From the NCBI RefSeq assembly GCF_016785085.1, contig NZ_JAENHO010000017.1, forward strand, positions 143,765 through 207,764: 64,000 bases of DNA, given 5' to 3'. This stretch comes from Paractinoplanes lichenicola. GTDB lineage: Bacteria > Actinomycetota > Actinomycetes > Mycobacteriales > Micromonosporaceae. The notes under the pieces were generated by a model. It ran no database searches, was not told the origin of the DNA, and was given only the letters and a program-made list of their open reading frames with translations. The translations under genes were made by a program, and so were the position numbers. Positions 34,597 through 44,030 of the stretch are shown piece by piece. Position 1 is the stretch's first letter, and each line of letters begins with the position of its first letter.

Positions 34597-34619
34597 CAAG
34601 CGCCGCCCGTGGAGGACCT

Positions 34620-35558
34620 GTGACCATCCGGCTCGGATATCAGATTCCGAACTACACCTATCCCGGTGTTCCGAACGAGAACCTCTTCGACACGGTCGCC
34701 GCGCAGGCCCGCGAGGCCGAGGCGTCGGGTTTCGACACCGTGCTGGTGATGGACCACTTCTATCAGCTGCCCGGCATCGGCACGCCCGACCAGGCGATGC
34801 TCGAGTCGTACACGACGCTGGGCGCCCTGTCCGGCGTGACCTCGACGGTGCAGCTGTCGACGCTGGTCACCGGCAACACGTATCGCAACCCGGCCATGCT
34901 GGCCAAGACGGTGACGACGCTCGACGTGGTCTCCAAGGGCCGGGCCGTGCTCGGCATCGGCGCCGGCTGGTTCGAGCGCGAGCACCACGACCTGGGCTAC
35001 GAGTTCGGCACGTTCACCGATCGCTTCGAGCGGCTCGACGAGGCCCTCAACATCATCGCCCCCATGCTCAAGGGCGAAGAGGCCACGTACGAGGGGAAGT
35101 GGTATGTCGCCCGGGGTGCCATGAACAACCCGCGGGTCCGCCCGACCATCCCGATCATGCTGGGCGGCTCGGGCGAGCAGAAGACGTTCCGGCTGGCCGC
35201 GCGGTTCGCCGACCACATGAACATCATCTGCGACCTGGCCGACCTGCCCCGCAAGATCTCGGTGCTCAAGCAGCGCTGTGAGGAGATCGACCGCGACCCG
35301 GCCACGCTGGCCACCAGCTTCCTGATCATGGGCATGGTCGGCGAGACCGAGCAGGAGGCCAAGGAGCTGGGCGAGACGATCCCGGAGGACCGCCGCAACC
35401 GCGCCTTCCTGGGCACGCCCGGCCAGGTCGCCGAGCAGATCCAGGAGAAGATCCTGGACGCCGGCGTCGACGGCATCTGCATCAACCTGGTCCGCAACGG
35501 CCACCGCCCCGGCGTGGTCAGCGCGGTCGGCGCGGCCCTCAGCCCGCTGGTCAAGTAA
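34620..35558 (+). CDS. F420-dependent LLM-class oxidoreductase
   Basis: A 312-residue luciferase-like TIM-barrel enzyme: LGYQIPNYTYPGVPNENLFD, DTVLVMDHFYQLPG, STLVTGNTYRNPAMLAKTVT, LGIGAGWFEREHHDLGYEF and IPIMLGGSGEQKTFRLAARF are standard LLM/F420 markers. It probably reduces or oxidises a small molecule using coenzyme F420. GTG 34620 has GGAGG 5 bases upstream. It is the only gene under the divergent TetR repressor. It overlaps the next, convergent TetR gene by 8 bases and is a distant relative of the LLM gene at 45151. Confidence 0.87.
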   Translation: MTIRLGYQIPNYTYPGVPNENLFDTVAAQAREAEASGFDTVLVMDHFYQLPGIGTPDQAMLESYTTLGALSGVTSTVQLSTLVTGNTYRNPAMLAKTVTTLDVVSKGRAVLGIGAGWFEREHHDLGYEFGTFTDRFERLDEALNIIAPMLKGEEATYEGKWYVARGAMNNPRVRPTIPIMLGGSGEQKTFRLAARFADHMNIICDLADLPRKISVLKQRCEEIDRDPATLATSFLIMGMVGETEQEAKELGETIPEDRRNRAFLGTPGQVAEQIQEKILDAGVDGICINLVRNGHRPGVVSAVGAALSPLVK

Positions 35559-36153
35559 CCCCGGACGCCGGCACTGCACGCAGGGCGAGATCGACCGTCG
35601 CGTGCAGTGCCGCCCGGTCGACGCCGGCGGCGGCGTGTACGGCGTTGCCCTCGCTGACGGTCATGACGTAGCGGGCGAGCGCGACCGGATCGGTGCCGGC
35701 CGGCAGGTCACCCTCGTCGAGCGCCCGCACCAGCCGGTCGGCCAGCGCCCTCTCCCCCGCCCGGCGGCTGTCGGCCAGGAACGCCGCGACCGTGCCGTCG
35801 TCGCTGCCGAACGCGAGCCCGCCCTGGATCGACAGGCAGCCGGCAGGCCGGTCGGGCCGGGTCAGCGCGTCGGCGTTGGCCCGCAGAAAGCTTTCGATCA
35901 CCCCGTACGCCGTGGGCTCCTCGAGCGCCACCCGCGCGTACGCCATGTCCTGCTCGGCGTAGCGCGCGACCGCCCGCCGGAACAGCTCCTCCTTGTTGCC
36001 GAAGGTCGCGTACATGCTCGGCTTGTTGATGCCCATGGCCGCGGTCAGGTCGGCCATCGACGCGCCCTCGTAGCCGTTCCGCCAGAACACCTCGATGGCC
36101 TGTTCGAGCGCCGCCTCCGGGTCGAACTTGCGTGGCCGCCCCCGCTCGCCCAT
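35551..36153 (-). CDS. TetR-family regulator
   Basis: A 200-residue repressor of the AcrR/YxaF-like group: GRPRKFDPEAALEQAIEVFW, ADLTAAMGINKPSMYATFGN, then a TetR_C_39-like domain (RPDRPAGCLSIQGGLAFGSD, with the conserved Cys). ATG 36153 has GGAGG upstream; the open frame extends further back but overlaps the promoter region. It diverges from the SDR gene, with two direct-repeat operators between, so it likely controls the SDR and itself, perhaps in response to an electrophile. Confidence 0.87.
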   Translation of the reverse strand: MGERGRPRKFDPEAALEQAIEVFWRNGYEGASMADLTAAMGINKPSMYATFGNKEELFRRAVARYAEQDMAYARVALEEPTAYGVIESFLRANADALTRPDRPAGCLSIQGGLAFGSDDGTVAAFLADSRRAGERALADRLVRALDEGDLPAGTDPVALARYVMTVSEGNAVHAAAGVDRAALHATVDLALRAVPASGVT

Positions 36154-36184
36154 TCCCCACCTCCCACGTGACGCAGCCAACTCT

Positions 36185-36251
36185 AACCGCTCGGTACAAA
36201 AACCGGGGAACGGTGTTAGCGTCTGCATTAACTTACCGCTCGTTACAAAAA
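36185..36251. promoter_or_regulatory. Two operator repeats between TetR and SDR genes
   Basis: AACCGCTCGGTACAAAAA (36185-36202) and TACCGCTCGTTACAAAAA (36234-36251) are near-identical direct repeats 49 bases apart. Each contains a partly symmetric TAACGAGCGGTAA-type core, as found for AcrR/TetR repressors. The second copy lies 12 bases before the SDR start and must overlap its promoter or leader. Confidence 0.7.
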
Positions 36252-36262
36252 GGGATGCCGTC

Positions 36263-37012
36263 ATGGGACAGCTCGACAACAAGACCGCCCTCGTCACCGG
36301 GGCCACCTCCGGCATCGGCCTGGCCGCCGCCCGCCGCCTGGCCGCCGAGGGCGCTCACGTCTTCCTGACCGGGCGCCGGCAGGAGGCGCTGGACGAGGCC
36401 GTTGCGGCCATCGGCGAGCGGGCTACCGGCGTACGGGCCGATGTGTCGAACCTGGACGACCTGGACCGGGTCGCCGCCGCCGTCAGTGATCGCGGTCAGG
36501 GCCTGGACGTGGTCTTCGCCAACGCGGGCGGGGGTGGGTTCGCGGCCCTGCCCGACATCACGTGGGAGCACTACGCCGACACCTTCAACACCAACGTCGG
36601 CGGCACCGTGTTCACCGTGCAGAAGGCCCTGCCGCTGCTCAACCCGCAGGCGTCGGTGATCCTGACCAGCTCGAACATCAACGTCAAGGGCGCGGCCAGC
36701 TTCAGCGTCTACGCCGCCAGCAAGGCCGCCCTGCGCTCGCTGGCCCGCAGCTGGGCCGCCGAGCTGGTCGACCGCCGGATCCGGGTCAACAGCATCGCGC
36801 CCGGCCCGATCGCCACTCCCGGCCTCTCCGGCCTGGCCCCCGACCCCGAGTCGGCCGAGCAGCTGCTCAAGGGCCTGGCCGCCGGTGTGCCGATGAACCG
36901 GCTGGGCACCCCGGACGAGATCGCCGACGCCGTGCTGTTCCTGGCGTCGCCGGCCAGCTCCTACATGACCGGCGCCGAGATCTATGTGGACGGTGGCGCC
37001 AGCCAGGTCTAG
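36263..37012 (+). CDS. Short-chain dehydrogenase/reductase
   Basis: A 249-residue classical SDR: cofactor motif TGATSGIGLAAARRL, ANAGGGGFAALPD (NAG motif), catalytic SSNIN with YAASK (Tyr and Lys), and IAPGPIATPG. The absence of an early acidic residue after the second strand and the GRR in FLTGRRQEAL suggest NADP(H). ATG 36263 is preceded by AGGGA. TetR-controlled SDRs of this type often act on reactive carbonyls. Its stop overlaps the convergent hydrolase gene by 4 bases. Confidence 0.9.
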   Translation: MGQLDNKTALVTGATSGIGLAAARRLAAEGAHVFLTGRRQEALDEAVAAIGERATGVRADVSNLDDLDRVAAAVSDRGQGLDVVFANAGGGGFAALPDITWEHYADTFNTNVGGTVFTVQKALPLLNPQASVILTSSNINVKGAASFSVYAASKAALRSLARSWAAELVDRRIRVNSIAPGPIATPGLSGLAPDPESAEQLLKGLAAGVPMNRLGTPDEIADAVLFLASPASSYMTGAEIYVDGGASQV

Positions 37013-38403
37013 GCGACGTCGGGCCGGGTCATCAGCGGTGATCGCAGGTGCAGCTCCAGCCGGGGTCCGGTCAGCGGCTCGACGTTCCAGGTGGCCGTGG
37101 CCACCCCGGCCGTCACCGCCAGCCGGACCCGGTGCGGGGTGGTGATCACGCACAGGTCGGCCACGAACGTGTCGCCCTGCCAGGCGCCGGCCGCCACCAC
37201 CGGCCGGCCCAGCGGCGCGCTCTCCCGCCACTGCCCGTGGCCGACCGCAAGGTCGAGCGCGGAGCCGAGGTGCAAGATCCAGCCGCCGTCGACCGGTTCG
37301 ACGATCACCTTCGTGCCGTCCGGGAGGGCGTCGTTGCCCGCGATCGTCGCGGTGAGCACCCGTACGGGCCCGGCAGTGCCCGCCACCATCGGCAACGCCA
37401 GCCCGCGCAGCCGTGCCGCGAGCCGCTCGTCGTCGGCGGGGTCGTCCGGCCGGTCGAGGCCCGGCAGCAGGCAGTCCCAGATCGCGTCGAACATGGCCTG
37501 GGCCTCGGTCATGGCCGCGGTCGCCGCCACCACCAGCTCGTGCTCTCCGACGACCAGGCAGAGCTGGCCGAACGCGCCGTCACCACGGAACCCGTGCCGC
37601 GACATCCAGAACTGGTAGCCGTAGCCGTGCAGCCAGTCGGCGTTCCGCACGTCCTCGTCCGGCGGCAGCGTGTCGACATGGCGGCGGGTGGCCAGCCGCA
37701 CCCAGTCGGACGGGATCAGCTGCCCGCCGTCGTGCCGCAGCAGCTCACCGAAGGCGGCGACGGCCTCGGTGGTCAGGTGCAGCCCGTGAAAACCGAACGC
37801 GGCCCCGCTGGCCACCCGATCCCAGTCGGGCGGCGCGATCCCCATCGGCCCGAACAGGCGCTCGTCGAGGAACTCGGGCAGCCCGCGGCCGGTGACCCGC
37901 TCGACGATCCGGGCCAGCACGTAGGTGGTCGCGTTGTCGTACGCGTGGCGCGTGCCCTCGGCGTACGGGAAGGGAACTCGGAGGAAACCGCGGGTCAGGT
38001 CGCCCGGCTCCAGCCGCCACGCCTCGGCCAGGCTGTCGTCGCCGTGCCCGGCCGTCATCGACAGCAGATGGTGGACGGTGAGCCGCTCGCCCTGCGCCGA
38101 GACGTCGGCCGGCACGTGCTCGGGCAGCACGTCGACGACGCGGTCGTCCAGGGCGAGCAGGCCGTCCGCGATCGCCATCCCGACCGCCACCGACGTGAAC
38201 GACTTGGTCAGCGAGTAGAGCAGGTGCGGCCGCTCGGCGGTGAAGGGCGCCCACCAGCCCTCGGCAACGACGTGCCCGCGCCGCACGATCATGAGCGAGT
38301 GGCACTCGGCGGATTCGGCCGCCAGCCGGTCGAGCAGGGCGCCGATCGCGCGGGACGAGACGGCCGCGGCGGCGGGCGCCGACCGTGGGAGCAGGCTGGA
38401 CAT
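37009..38403 (-). CDS. Serine hydrolase, class C beta-lactamase-like
   Basis: A 464-residue penicillin-binding-protein fold enzyme. The nucleophile motif is SLTK (about residues 69-72), the second motif YDNATTY, and the third region HGYGYQFWMSR to FGQLCLVV replaces the usual HxG. The last 120 residues form a beta-rich extension often seen on secreted esterases of this group. There is no signal peptide, so it is probably a cytoplasmic esterase, amidase or peptidase, not a true beta-lactamase. Confidence 0.83.
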   Translation of the reverse strand: MSSLLPRSAPAAAAVSSRAIGALLDRLAAESAECHSLMIVRRGHVVAEGWWAPFTAERPHLLYSLTKSFTSVAVGMAIADGLLALDDRVVDVLPEHVPADVSAQGERLTVHHLLSMTAGHGDDSLAEAWRLEPGDLTRGFLRVPFPYAEGTRHAYDNATTYVLARIVERVTGRGLPEFLDERLFGPMGIAPPDWDRVASGAAFGFHGLHLTTEAVAAFGELLRHDGGQLIPSDWVRLATRRHVDTLPPDEDVRNADWLHGYGYQFWMSRHGFRGDGAFGQLCLVVGEHELVVAATAAMTEAQAMFDAIWDCLLPGLDRPDDPADDERLAARLRGLALPMVAGTAGPVRVLTATIAGNDALPDGTKVIVEPVDGGWILHLGSALDLAVGHGQWRESAPLGRPVVAAGAWQGDTFVADLCVITTPHRVRLAVTAGVATATWNVEPLTGPRLELHLRSPLMTRPDVA

Positions 38404-38430
38404 TGCGGCACCTTAACCGACGGACGCGAA

Positions 38431-38512
38431 GGCCGGCCGATATGTGCTGCGCCTGCTGCTCGAAGACAGCTACCGCTCGGTGGCCGAGTCCGCCCGATTC
38501 ACCGTCCGCTAG
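38431..38512 (+). pseudogene. C-terminal gene remnant
   Basis: A frame ending at TAG 38510-38512 reads GRYVLRLLLEDSYRSVAESA and then FTVR. This looks like the last strands of an Ig-like or similar domain, not a random frame. No start codon or upstream domain matches it, and it is squeezed between two convergent-facing genes. Identity unknown. Confidence 0.35.
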
Positions 38513-38518
38513 CCGGCT

Positions 38519-41278
38519 TTACTTCCAGGGCGCGAATGCGTTGTGCCCCTTCGGCAACACCGCGGCCAGCTCCGGGCAGTGCCGGTGGATCAGGTCGGTC
38601 ATCGTCGTGTTCGCGATCCAATCGAGGCCGAACTGCGTGTAGATCTCGGGGCGGTAGTCGGCGGTCAGGAAGCGGTCGCTCTGCAGCCGCCGCGAGGCCA
38701 TCAGGATGAACACGCGGAACGCCGTGTCGGAGAAGCCGAAACCCTCCGGCGGCGTCTCGGCGAACAGCCCGACCATCGTGTCGACCTCGTCGATGCTCCG
38801 ATAGATCGTCCGCAGCTTCTCGACCGTCGACGGGTCGGCGGTCAGGTCCTCCCAGCGCGTGATCCGGGGCATGTGCAGCGCGGCCCGGAAGTCGTTGTAG
38901 CGCGGCACACCCCGCATCCGCGTCCGGACCAGGTCGACCACCGACAGGTCGATCAGCTCGCCCTCGCGTTCCAGGTTGAGCAACGACAGCGGATAGTTGT
39001 GCAGCGTGATCGCGCCCGGGTGCGCCGTGCCGAACGAATAGATGACATTGGCCAGGCCCAGCGCCCGCAGCTCGTCGTCGGCGCGGCCACCCAGCAGATC
39101 GAGAAACGTCCTCTCACCAAGCGGCTGACCGTCCGGAGTGGAGAACGCATAGTCGTCCGGGATCAGCGGATGCATGCGATAGACGGTGACGAAATCCTCG
39201 GTCAGCGAATAGGGCGCGCTGTGGTGGTCGGGCGTGGTCTTGGGAATGCCGTGCAGCGCGTTGACGTCGGTCAGCCACAACCCGATCCGGCTGAGCAGAT
39301 CATTGGCCGGTACGCCGTTCCAGTTGACGTTCATGCCGCGCCGCAGCACCTCGGTGGCCAGGATCGCGGGCGTCCACTCGACCGTATGGATCTTCGCGAT
39401 CAGGGCCGACACGACGAGCCGGGCGGTCTGATAGACGCGCTCCTCGGCCCAGCCCGGGTTTTGGCTGATCAGCTCGTCGCACAGCAGGTTGTGCTCGCGC
39501 GCGAACAGCGTGTGCATGCTGCTCAGGCCCAGCCACCACGCCTCGTTGAAGCCGGTGAGCTCCGACCCGGCCACGTCGACCGGCAGATAGCCCTCGGGCG
39601 TGAGCCGGATCTTCGCGCCGTCGCGCAGCTCGCGCGCCTTGGCCGTGTCGGTGCCGTAGACCTCGGAGCCGTCCCACCAGTGCGAGGCGACGTTGCCGCC
39701 CGTCGCGCCGCCGATGTTGCCGCCGATGCGCATCTCGGGTTCGAGCGGGCCGCCGGGCGTGTTGGTCCAGCCCGCCATCCCGGGCGGCAGCGGCACCCGT
39801 ACGTCCTCCGGGCCGCCGAGCGGGTGGCGGGCGTGGACGACCCAGTCGTGCACCTGGAACTGGATCCACGTGGCGGCCAGGATGTTGAGCGAGGTGGCCG
39901 GGCGGAACGTGTCGCGGCGCAGCAGCTCGCGGCTGACCAGGATCGGGTTCGGCTCGTTGACCAGGTCGGGCCGGTGCACCGCGGGCACGTTGCGGCCGAA
40001 GGCGGCCCCGACGGCGCCCATGTCAGGCTCGGACAGGTCGTTCCAGCGGCCCTCGTGCGTACGGAAAGCGCGTTCTTCCTCGGTCGGAGGCACAGGCACA
40101 TCCCGTACGCGGGGAGGGGCCTCGCGAGTCTCGGTGTCGATCAGGTTGTCGCGGCGCAGCACGTCGCGCAGGGCGGCCAGGTTGAGCAGGGCGAGCGCGT
40201 CGGGCAGCCGGTGCCAGGGCCGGAACCGGTTGACGACCCCGAAGACCTTGACCATGGCGGCGCTGGCGATCGTGTTGCGGGCCGGCACGTCGGTCAGCCA
40301 CCGCCGCCGGTCGCGGTGGGCGGCGCTGGCGTCGTAGGCGGCCTTGCGGACCCGGTTGAGGTTGCCCAGCGGGCGGAAGTCGTCGGTGGTGTTCCACGGG
40401 TTGAAGCGCATCGCGTGCACGACCGGGTTGTCGCACGAGCCCGTACGGATCGTCAGCGTGGCCACGGCTTCCGGCGGCGCCTGCGGCGAGCGCCAGTCGA
40501 CGGCGGCGTCCTCGATCGGCGTCTCCTGCGGACTGCGGAAACGCTGCACGCACAGCTCGAACCGCACATCGCCGCGGCGCAGCCGCTCCCCCATCTCGGC
40601 GGTCAGGAAGTCAGGGCCGTCCGGCTTCGGCGGCGCCTCCCCCGGCAGCGGGCGCAACAGGTATTGCACTGCCAGCTCGTCGCCCCAGGTGATCGGGATG
40701 CGGCTCCAGTAGGTCTCGGTGGCCACGCTGCCGATGCGGCGGCGGCCCTCGAGGACGTTACGCACGATCCGCAGCGTCTCGGCCAGGCCGAGCTTCATCG
40801 GGAGCCCGGCCAGACCCAGGTAACGCCCGAGGCCGCCGCCCGCCGTGGCCAGCGCGAACTCGGCGAACTGGCGGGCGTCGCGGGCGTGCGAGACCGGCGC
40901 GTTGGTCATCAGCAGGTCGTGCTGCTCGCTCGGGCCCGCCGCGACCCGCAGCGCGACGCCGCGCAGGTCAGGCTCGCGGTCGTCGAGGATGCGGCCCTCG
41001 GCGTTGCTGAACCGGACCGCCGTGCGATACACCGCGCCCGGCTGCGCGAACCCGGCGCGCAGCTCGGGCGGCAGGTCGTCCCGGAACCGCAGCTCCGCGT
41101 CGTCCACGGCGTACGTGCCCTTGGCCTGAAAACCGGCGACGATCGGCTTGCCGCCCCGGCTGTTCTTGAGCTGGGTGCGCATGATCTGCACAGCCATCCG
41201 CTCGAACAGCCGCCGCTCGGCTTCGGGCGAACCGCCCAGGTAGACCTCACGCCACTGCACCCTGGCCCCCGTTGTCAT
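38519..41278 (-). CDS. Catalase-like / animal-haem-peroxidase fusion (putative oxylipin synthase)
   Basis: A 919-residue two-domain haem protein. Residues about 1-345 are catalase-related: FQAKGTYAVDDAELRFRDDL, TAVRFSNAEG, DLLMTNAPVSHARDARQFAEF and the haem-Tyr-like helix RVRKAAYDASAAHR. Residues about 430-919 are a cyclooxygenase/alpha-dioxygenase-type peroxidase: distal His in WIQFQVHDW, LSSMHTLFAREHN, the radical-Tyr-like VYRMHPLIPDD, and proximal His in LHNYPLSLL. In other organisms catalase-like allene-oxide synthases or hydroperoxide lyases are fused to lipoxygenases; here the partner is a haem dioxygenase. A plausible role is fatty-acid dioxygenation plus hydroperoxide conversion in one chain. 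No signal peptide is seen. Confidence 0.85.
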   Translation of the reverse strand: MTTGARVQWREVYLGGSPEAERRLFERMAVQIMRTQLKNSRGGKPIVAGFQAKGTYAVDDAELRFRDDLPPELRAGFAQPGAVYRTAVRFSNAEGRILDDREPDLRGVALRVAAGPSEQHDLLMTNAPVSHARDARQFAEFALATAGGGLGRYLGLAGLPMKLGLAETLRIVRNVLEGRRRIGSVATETYWSRIPITWGDELAVQYLLRPLPGEAPPKPDGPDFLTAEMGERLRRGDVRFELCVQRFRSPQETPIEDAAVDWRSPQAPPEAVATLTIRTGSCDNPVVHAMRFNPWNTTDDFRPLGNLNRVRKAAYDASAAHRDRRRWLTDVPARNTIASAAMVKVFGVVNRFRPWHRLPDALALLNLAALRDVLRRDNLIDTETREAPPRVRDVPVPPTEEERAFRTHEGRWNDLSEPDMGAVGAAFGRNVPAVHRPDLVNEPNPILVSRELLRRDTFRPATSLNILAATWIQFQVHDWVVHARHPLGGPEDVRVPLPPGMAGWTNTPGGPLEPEMRIGGNIGGATGGNVASHWWDGSEVYGTDTAKARELRDGAKIRLTPEGYLPVDVAGSELTGFNEAWWLGLSSMHTLFAREHNLLCDELISQNPGWAEERVYQTARLVVSALIAKIHTVEWTPAILATEVLRRGMNVNWNGVPANDLLSRIGLWLTDVNALHGIPKTTPDHHSAPYSLTEDFVTVYRMHPLIPDDYAFSTPDGQPLGERTFLDLLGGRADDELRALGLANVIYSFGTAHPGAITLHNYPLSLLNLEREGELIDLSVVDLVRTRMRGVPRYNDFRAALHMPRITRWEDLTADPSTVEKLRTIYRSIDEVDTMVGLFAETPPEGFGFSDTAFRVFILMASRRLQSDRFLTADYRPEIYTQFGLDWIANTTMTDLIHRHCPELAAVLPKGHNAFAPWK

Positions 41279-41317
41279 CGGACCACTATGGACCCGTCCC
41301 CGGCCCGGCGCTGTCGG

Positions 41318-41491
41318 TTAACCGATCCTTTCCCGGCAAGCCGACCCGTTCCACCGGCGAACCGGCGACGGGCCGTTGGCCTCGTAGTAGACCGAGCAGT
41401 CGGCCGGCTGGACCGGCGCGGTGACCGGCTCCGGCACGGGCGAAACAAGCGCGGCCGTGGCGACGGCCCCGGCGATGATCAGTCGAAACAT
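41318..41491 (-). CDS. 57-residue secreted protein upstream of the haem fusion
   Basis: A small gene whose full frame is only clear when started at ATG 41491, which has a strong GGGAGG 6 bases upstream. The product is a signal peptide (MFRLIIAGAVATAALVSPVP) and a short mature peptide with two Cys (DCSVYYEANG, SACRERIG) that could form a disulfide. It ends 39 bases before the haem-fusion start on the same strand, so the two are probably co-transcribed. Family unknown. Confidence 0.65.
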   Translation of the reverse strand: MFRLIIAGAVATAALVSPVPEPVTAPVQPADCSVYYEANGPSPVRRWNGSACRERIG

Positions 41492-41623
41492 GGTGTCCTC
41501 CCCTTTGTCATCAGCCTGGTCGCCGGGCACCGGGCCGACATCGGGAGCCACACCTCAGAAACCACCCGTACGGACCTCAGATTTGACTCGACACCCCTCA
41601 GTGACCGGCGCAGACTCAGGGTC

Positions 41624-44030
41624 GTGGCGCTCGCCGGCCGATCCACGGAGGCGGCGGCCGTGACCTCGGTGCTACGTGACGCGGCCGCCGGGCACGCGTC
41701 CGCCCTGCTGATCACGGGCGAAGCCGGCGTGGGCAAGACCGCCCTGGTCAGATCCGCTTGCGACCGCCGTGCCGTGATCTGGGCGGGCTGCCTGCCGCTG
41801 AGCACGCTGTCGGTGCCGCTGCTGCCGCTGCGCTCGGCCACCACGCCCGACGAAATGGGCCCGCCGCCGCGCTGGGACGCCACCTATCCGGTGCTCGAGG
41901 TGGACGCCTGGCTCGACCGGGCCGCCGCCGACCGGCCCGTCGTGCTGGTCGTCGACGACGTGCAATGGGCCGACCAGAGCTCGCTCGACGTGCTGATGTA
42001 CGTGCTGGCCGGGCGGGCCGGCCGCCGCCTCGCCGTGATCATGACCATGCGCGCGGGCAAGGACGCCGACCGGCTCCGGCCCTGGCTGGCCGACGTGCGC
42101 CGCTTCCCCCGGCTGAGCGAGCTCACGCTGGCCCGGCTGGACCGGGTGGCCACCGGCGAGCAGATCGGGGCTTTGCTCGGGCAACCGCCGCACCAGGACC
42201 TGGTGGACTCCGTCCATGCGCGGTCGGCGGGCAACCCATATCTGACGAGTCTGCTGGTCGGTGGCCTGTCAGCGGACGCTACGGCGCTGCCCGACGGGCT
42301 GCCGGACGCGTTGCGAGACGCCCTGTCGGGGGCCTGGCGTCGCCTCTCCCCCGCCGCTCGGGAGGTCGCGGTGGTGATCGCGGTGGGTGGCCGTCCGCAG
42401 CGGGCCTCCGACTTGGCGCCTCTGCTCGGCGAAGTGTCGCCCCAGTTGCGGGACGGCGTCGCGGGAGGGGTGCTGCGGGCCGAAGCCGACGGGCGGTACT
42501 GGTTCGTGCATCCGCTGCTGGCCGAAGTGCTGATCGGCGATCTTCTGCCGGACGAACGACGAGCCTGGCATGCCGCCTACGCCGCCGCGCTGGACGATCC
42601 CTCGGCCGGCGCCGGCCGGGCGGTGGCTCTGGCCCGCCACTACGAGGAGGCCGGACAGCCGGAGGCGGCTTATCGCTGGGCGCTTCGAGCCGCCGCGCTG
42701 ACCACGGGTGGGCCCGAGTCCCTGCGTCTGCTGCGCACGGCTCTGGCCCTGCACCCGGCCGGCGCGCCCGAGTCGCGGGCCGACCTGCTGGCCGGCATCT
42801 GCCACGCCGCCTTCCGCGACGGCCGCGACACCGAGGAGCTCGAAGCCACCTTGGAGCTGCTGCCGCTGACCGACCCCGGCTCGCTCGCCCACGCGATGCT
42901 GCTGGTGCGCCGGTCCGTGCTCATGCTCACGACTGGGCGGGCGTTCTACGACCTTGACGCTCTGCGCGCCGCCCGGGACGTCACGGCCCGGCACCCGGCC
43001 TCCCGGGAACACGCCCTCGTCCTGGTCATCCAGGCCGTCACGCTGCTGTACGGGGAGAACCCGGAGGGCGAGCGGATGGCCGGCGAGGCGATCGAGGTCG
43101 CGCTCGCCGAGGGAAGCGAGGAACTGCGGGTCTATGCCCTCCTGGTGGAGGCCATGGATCGGATGGCGCGCCGAGATCCGCGGGCCTACCCGATCGCGGA
43201 GCGGGTGTACGCCGGCGCCGCCCGCCTCGGCTCGGCCCACCTCATGACCGAGGCGACGTTCGCCTGCGCGAACAGTGCCCCGTTCGTCGGGCACGAGAAG
43301 TTCGTGCCGCTCTTCGATCGGTGCCGCGACGACCTGCAGACGGTGGGAGCCGCCCACAATCACGTCTCGCTCATGTGCGCCTGGGCGGCGTACTCGCTGC
43401 TGCTCGCCGGTCGCTGGGACGAGTGCACCGACCGGCTTCAGACGGCCCTGGGATCCCGGCCCGGCCCGATGGGTGACGTGCTGGCCCGCCTGGTCGGCGC
43501 ACAGCTGGCCTGCTGGCGGGGCCGTCAGTCCGAGGCCGAGGCGCACCTGGTCCGGGCCGAGGAGATCTTCGCCGAGACCTCGGGATACTCGTTCTACCCG
43601 TTCGACCAGGTGCGGACCCTGCTGGCCGTGGCGGCGGGCGACCCGGAACGCGCGGTCGAGGTGGTCCGGCACGCGCTCGGTCGCGAGAAGATCGGGCTGG
43701 ACGCGCAATGGACGCTGCCCTGCGCGGCGCGGGCTCTCGCCGACCGGGCGAGGGACGGTCGCGCGAAGTGCCCGGATCGCGCTCGATGTGGTCGTCGCGC
43801 CCGTGCCCTCGTACGGGGGAACGGGGTTGACTTCGCGGGAGAACGAGGTGCTGGGGCATGTGGTGGCCGGGCGCACGAACGCGGAGATCGCCGCCGAGCT
43901 GGTGCTGAGCGAGAAGACGGTCAGCGTGCACGTATCGAACATGCTGCGCAAGACCGGCGCGGCCAACCGAATAGAGTTGGCCCGATGGGCCCGGACCCGA
44001 CGACCGCGCCGGCGCGGAACTACTTCTTGA
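41624..44030 (+). pseudogene. LuxR-family ATPase (LAL) regulator split by a frameshift
   Basis: From GTG 41624 the frame encodes a large AAA-type regulator: Walker A GEAGVGKTALV (about residue 33), Walker B VVLVVDDVQWADQSSLDVL, an ARNPYLTSLL-like sensor (SAGNPYL) and tetratrico-like helices. The C-terminal LuxR helix-turn-helix (LTSRENEVLGHVVAGRTNAE to SEKTVSVHVSNMLRKTGAAN) is present, but in the next frame. The switch must occur near 43755-43790 (after ADRARDG in the first frame, before ARIALDVVV in the second). The first frame alone runs on to 44176 without the DNA-binding domain. Either one base was gained (or two lost) in the strain, or there is a sequence error. Confidence 0.8.

Noticed and set aside
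38543..41620. Very long plus-strand open frame antisense to the haem-fusion gene and continuous with the LuxR ATPase
   Set aside because: The stretch opposite the peroxidase is composition-driven (His/Arg/Asp/Val-rich) with no domains; the real gene begins at about 41624.
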